From contig JAFSGC010000013.1 of NCBI GenBank assembly GCA_017434825.1, forward strand, positions 1 through 52,631: a DNA stretch of 52,631 nucleotides. Direction: 5' to 3'. The notes beneath the pieces are model-generated. The model made no database searches and was not told the origin of the DNA. It saw only the letters and a list, made by a program, of their open reading frames with translations. Below are positions 50,752 to 52,631 of the stretch, piece by piece; within the stretch, counting starts at the first letter, position 1; each line of letters opens with the position of its first letter. A program made the position numbers and the translations under genes. The DNA is from Bacilli bacterium. Its GTDB lineage: Bacteria; Bacillota_I; Bacilli_A; RF39; UBA660.

Positions 50752-52302
50752 TTATTCATTATTATTTTCATACATAGATAATTGATTTTTTAAATTATTA
50801 ATTTCTTCTTTATATTCCCACTCTTTTTGAATATAGTTATCGATTTTTTGTTGTAACTCATTTATCTCTTTTTCATAAGAATTAATCGTATTTTGATGTT
50901 GAACTTCAATATCAGTATAATCTTTATAATTTTTCTTTAATATTTCAATATTTTCTTTTGTTGTATATACTTTAACATCTTGTAGTTGATTATTTATTGA
51001 AACAATTTTCTTATTATTAAAATTATTTATTACTTCTTTTATTATTTTAATTGGATTCTCACAACTACTCCACATATGAAATACTTCGTCAGATAATTCA
51101 GAATGATTTATTTCACAATATTTATTTATAGTATACTCTATCTTAATATTATCATTATTAGATTCAATATATTTTACTTCAGGATAATGATAACCAAAAA
51201 TTAAATTGTCTTTCATATCAATTTCCATATAATCTGTTTTTAATATACTTTTATCATTTTCTATATATTCAAAGTTTAATGCACCTACTATAACGAAACC
51301 AATTCCTACTCCGAACATGACAAGTGATATAATAAATGACCATATCATTTTCTTTTTATCATTTTTTCTATTAAATACAAAGTTTAATGAAAGTAATATC
51401 AATACTATATTTATAATTGCAGAAGATATTATTGCTAATAATAATCCTATAAAAACCAATCCAGTTTTAATTGCTAAAAAAGAAACTACAAATAAGCAAA
51501 ATAAAGATATTAAAGATGCAAATAATATTATCGAAAAACATAATACAAAGAATTTAATAAATCCCACAATTCCTTTAAACAAACCATTTATAAATTTATA
51601 TTCACTATGTTTAGGATCTCTAATTATAATTTTATCTTCATTCTTTTTAAAATATATTTTATTTTTCTTTTCCAACTTTTCTTCTTTCTCTAAATCTTCT
51701 GATAGCAAAGTTTCTTCTTTTGATTCATTAGAAGAATCTTTTTTTATCTTATCGTAATAATCTAAATATCTTGTTTTAAAGATATGCACCATTATTACAA
51801 CTGAACTTGTAATAGCAAATAAAATATATACAAAATTAAATATTGAACGCATAATAGCAAAAATTTTATCAGGCATAATATCAATCGTTGAATATAATAA
51901 ACTTTCTCCTACTGAACCAACAATTAAACAAATAATTATTAATATTATTCCTATAATAAGCTGTTCAAATAAACATTTACATTTACTTTTAAAACTCATA
52001 TTGCAAAATAAATTTATAGTGTTGGTAATAAAGTTCAAGAAATCTTCAATATATTTGTTAATATTCTTTTTACTTTCTTCTTCTCCTTTTACTTCTCTAA
52101 TATCTTTATGTAATAAATCATCAATATTCAAATTAAATTTTTCACATAAAGTAATTATTTTATCCATCTCTGGATATGCAACTGCCGATTCCCATTTTGA
52201 TATTGCTTGTCTTGAAACACCAAGTTCATCAGCAAGTTGTTCTTGTGAAAGATTATTGTCTTTTCTAATCTTTTTTAAATTTTCAGAAAACTTATTATTC
52301 AT
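50752..52302 (-). CDS. XRE-family regulator fused to membrane domain
   Basis: I start at ATG 52302, 8 bases after a perfect AGGAGG; an upstream in-frame extension of 35 residues covers the promoter and is rejected. The product has about 516 residues: an N-terminal Cro/C1 HTH (about 2-60, NLSQEQLADELGVSRQAISKWE), then five or six hydrophobic segments in two groups with a charged loop (about 185-225) between, and a C-terminal coiled coil (about 470-510). The HTH sequence is typical of regulators on mobile elements. It likely controls genes of the element or the small membrane partner, in response to membrane signals. Confidence 0.82.
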   Translation of the reverse strand: MNNKFSENLKKIRKDNNLSQEQLADELGVSRQAISKWESAVAYPEMDKIITLCEKFNLNIDDLLHKDIREVKGEEESKKNINKYIEDFLNFITNTINLFCNMSFKSKCKCLFEQLIIGIILIIICLIVGSVGESLLYSTIDIMPDKIFAIMRSIFNFVYILFAITSSVVIMVHIFKTRYLDYYDKIKKDSSNESKEETLLSEDLEKEEKLEKKNKIYFKKNEDKIIIRDPKHSEYKFINGLFKGIVGFIKFFVLCFSIILFASLISLFCLFVVSFLAIKTGLVFIGLLLAIISSAIINIVLILLSLNFVFNRKNDKKKMIWSFIISLVMFGVGIGFVIVGALNFEYIENDKSILKTDYMEIDMKDNLIFGYHYPEVKYIESNNDNIKIEYTINKYCEINHSELSDEVFHMWSSCENPIKIIKEVINNFNNKKIVSINNQLQDVKVYTTKENIEILKKNYKDYTDIEVQHQNTINSYEKEINELQQKIDNYIQKEWEYKEEINNLKNQLSMYENNNE

Positions 52303-52411
52303 TTTCTTTTCCCTCCTTTTCACCAACATTTTATAATTTTCTACTGGTAGCAGACCACCACTTTTTGGTTGTTTTTTGTTGAAAGTTGGTTGCAAGATAA
52401 AATTCATGTAT

Positions 52412-52420
52412 ATTATACCA
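52412..52420 (-). promoter_or_regulatory. Extended -10 promoter of the HTH-membrane operon
   Basis: Minus strand TGGTATAAT at 52412-52420. The 110-base leader before the start codon has CCAAC and GGTGG repeats that might be operator sites; they are not further defined. Confidence 0.55.
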
Positions 52421-52421
52421 T

Positions 52422-52449
52422 AAAAAAGAATAGATATTTCTATCTACCC
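52422..52449 (-). terminator. Terminator of the PAP2 gene
   Basis: GTAGATA-GAAA-TATCTAT stem with a T run on the minus strand, after the stop at 52466. Confidence 0.78.
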
Positions 52450-52465
52450 TATAAATTGTAATTTG

Positions 52466-52631
52466 TTAATCTATTTTCTTATTTAAATTTAAAATTGAAT
52501 AAAATAACATTAATAAAAAACTTGATATTAATATTCCACCAACTATATCAGTGAACCAATGAACTCCTGAAATTAATCTTCCGATAATCGTAATAATTAT
52601 TATAAATAAAGATATAACATTTATTATTTTA
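52466..52631 (-). CDS. PAP2-family phosphatase, C-terminal part (cut by right edge)
   Basis: The minus-strand frame is open from the right edge to TAA 52466-52468. It contains GRLISGVHWFTDIVGG, the third signature motif of PAP2 phosphatases (Arg...His...Asp), and then a hydrophobic helix and basic end. PAP2 enzymes dephosphorylate lipid phosphates such as undecaprenyl pyrophosphate or phosphatidic acid at the membrane. Only the C-terminal quarter is in the window, so its membership in the element is not settled. Confidence 0.82.
   Translation of the reverse strand, partial: KIINVISLFIIIITIIGRLISGVHWFTDIVGGILISSFLLMLFYSILNLNKKID

Noticed and set aside
52303-52407. 35-residue N-terminal extension of the element HTH protein
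   Set aside because: ATG 52302 follows a perfect AGGAGG and begins right before the HTH domain; the extension spans the leader.
1-52631. CRISPR array, rRNA or tRNA genes
   Set aside because: No regularly spaced repeats and no conserved rRNA or tRNA sequences were seen on either strand.

Overview
The window reads as chromosome from a low-GC, AT-rich Firmicute of the Bacilli/Erysipelotrichia/RF39-like kind. The grounds are the glmS ribozyme, the rplS-lepB and rbgA-rnhB-topA orders, engB-der, an ER/SipW-type signal peptidase, an LtaS-like synthase and a SpoIVB-type peptidase, with sigma-A promoters of near-consensus form (TTGNNN-N17-TATAAT). TGA is a stop here: several genes end in TGA inside ATGA overlaps. 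No tRNA, rRNA or CRISPR array was seen. Nearly all genes are on the minus strand; only a PilB/GspE-like ATPase and one small gene are on plus.

Positions 1-11700 (read right to left) hold a surface-appendage or secretion locus. One promoter drives two TadE-like pseudopilins, a CpaE-like MinD/ParA ATPase, the CpaF/TadA ATPase and TadB and TadC, ending in a strong terminator. A second consensus promoter drives three membrane-anchored extracytoplasmic proteins, two of which share a module. After another terminator come a very large prepilin with Ig-like and Cys-rich parts, a small membrane-anchored protein and a second prepilin cut by the window edge. These prepilins are of the GFTLVELLAVI type, unlike classical Flp pilins, so the locus looks hybrid.

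Positions 11.8-24.6 kb are mostly core genes: an unknown 459-aa protein, priA, a SipW-like peptidase, topA, an LtaS-like synthase, rnhB, rbgA, a membrane-anchored HTH regulator, lepB and rplS with a probable leader. Positions 24.7-45.2 kb hold the PilB-like ATPase, ddl-murF-hydrolase-lon, der-pseudopilin-engB, glmM with a left-handed beta-helix protein, a FAD protein, a membrane-M23 peptidase fusion, glmS with its ribozyme, ffh and small membrane proteins. glmM, the beta-helix protein and glmS together point to UDP-GlcNAc supply for cell wall synthesis.

From about 46.0 kb to the right edge the window lies inside an integrated mobile element. Its large serine recombinase ends about 20 bp from a 3' fragment of spoIVB (45477 to about 46022). 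The fragment has an intact frame to the natural stop and keeps the catalytic serine, but has no start codon and is cut immediately before the LGH motif. The rest of spoIVB should lie beyond the right edge. This arrangement resembles the sporulation-intervening elements known in sigK and other spore genes, and it is the main finding. The element carries a nuclease-like three-gene cargo operon, an HTH-membrane regulator with a small membrane partner, a broken small ORF and the end of a PAP2 phosphatase gene, which may or may not belong to it.
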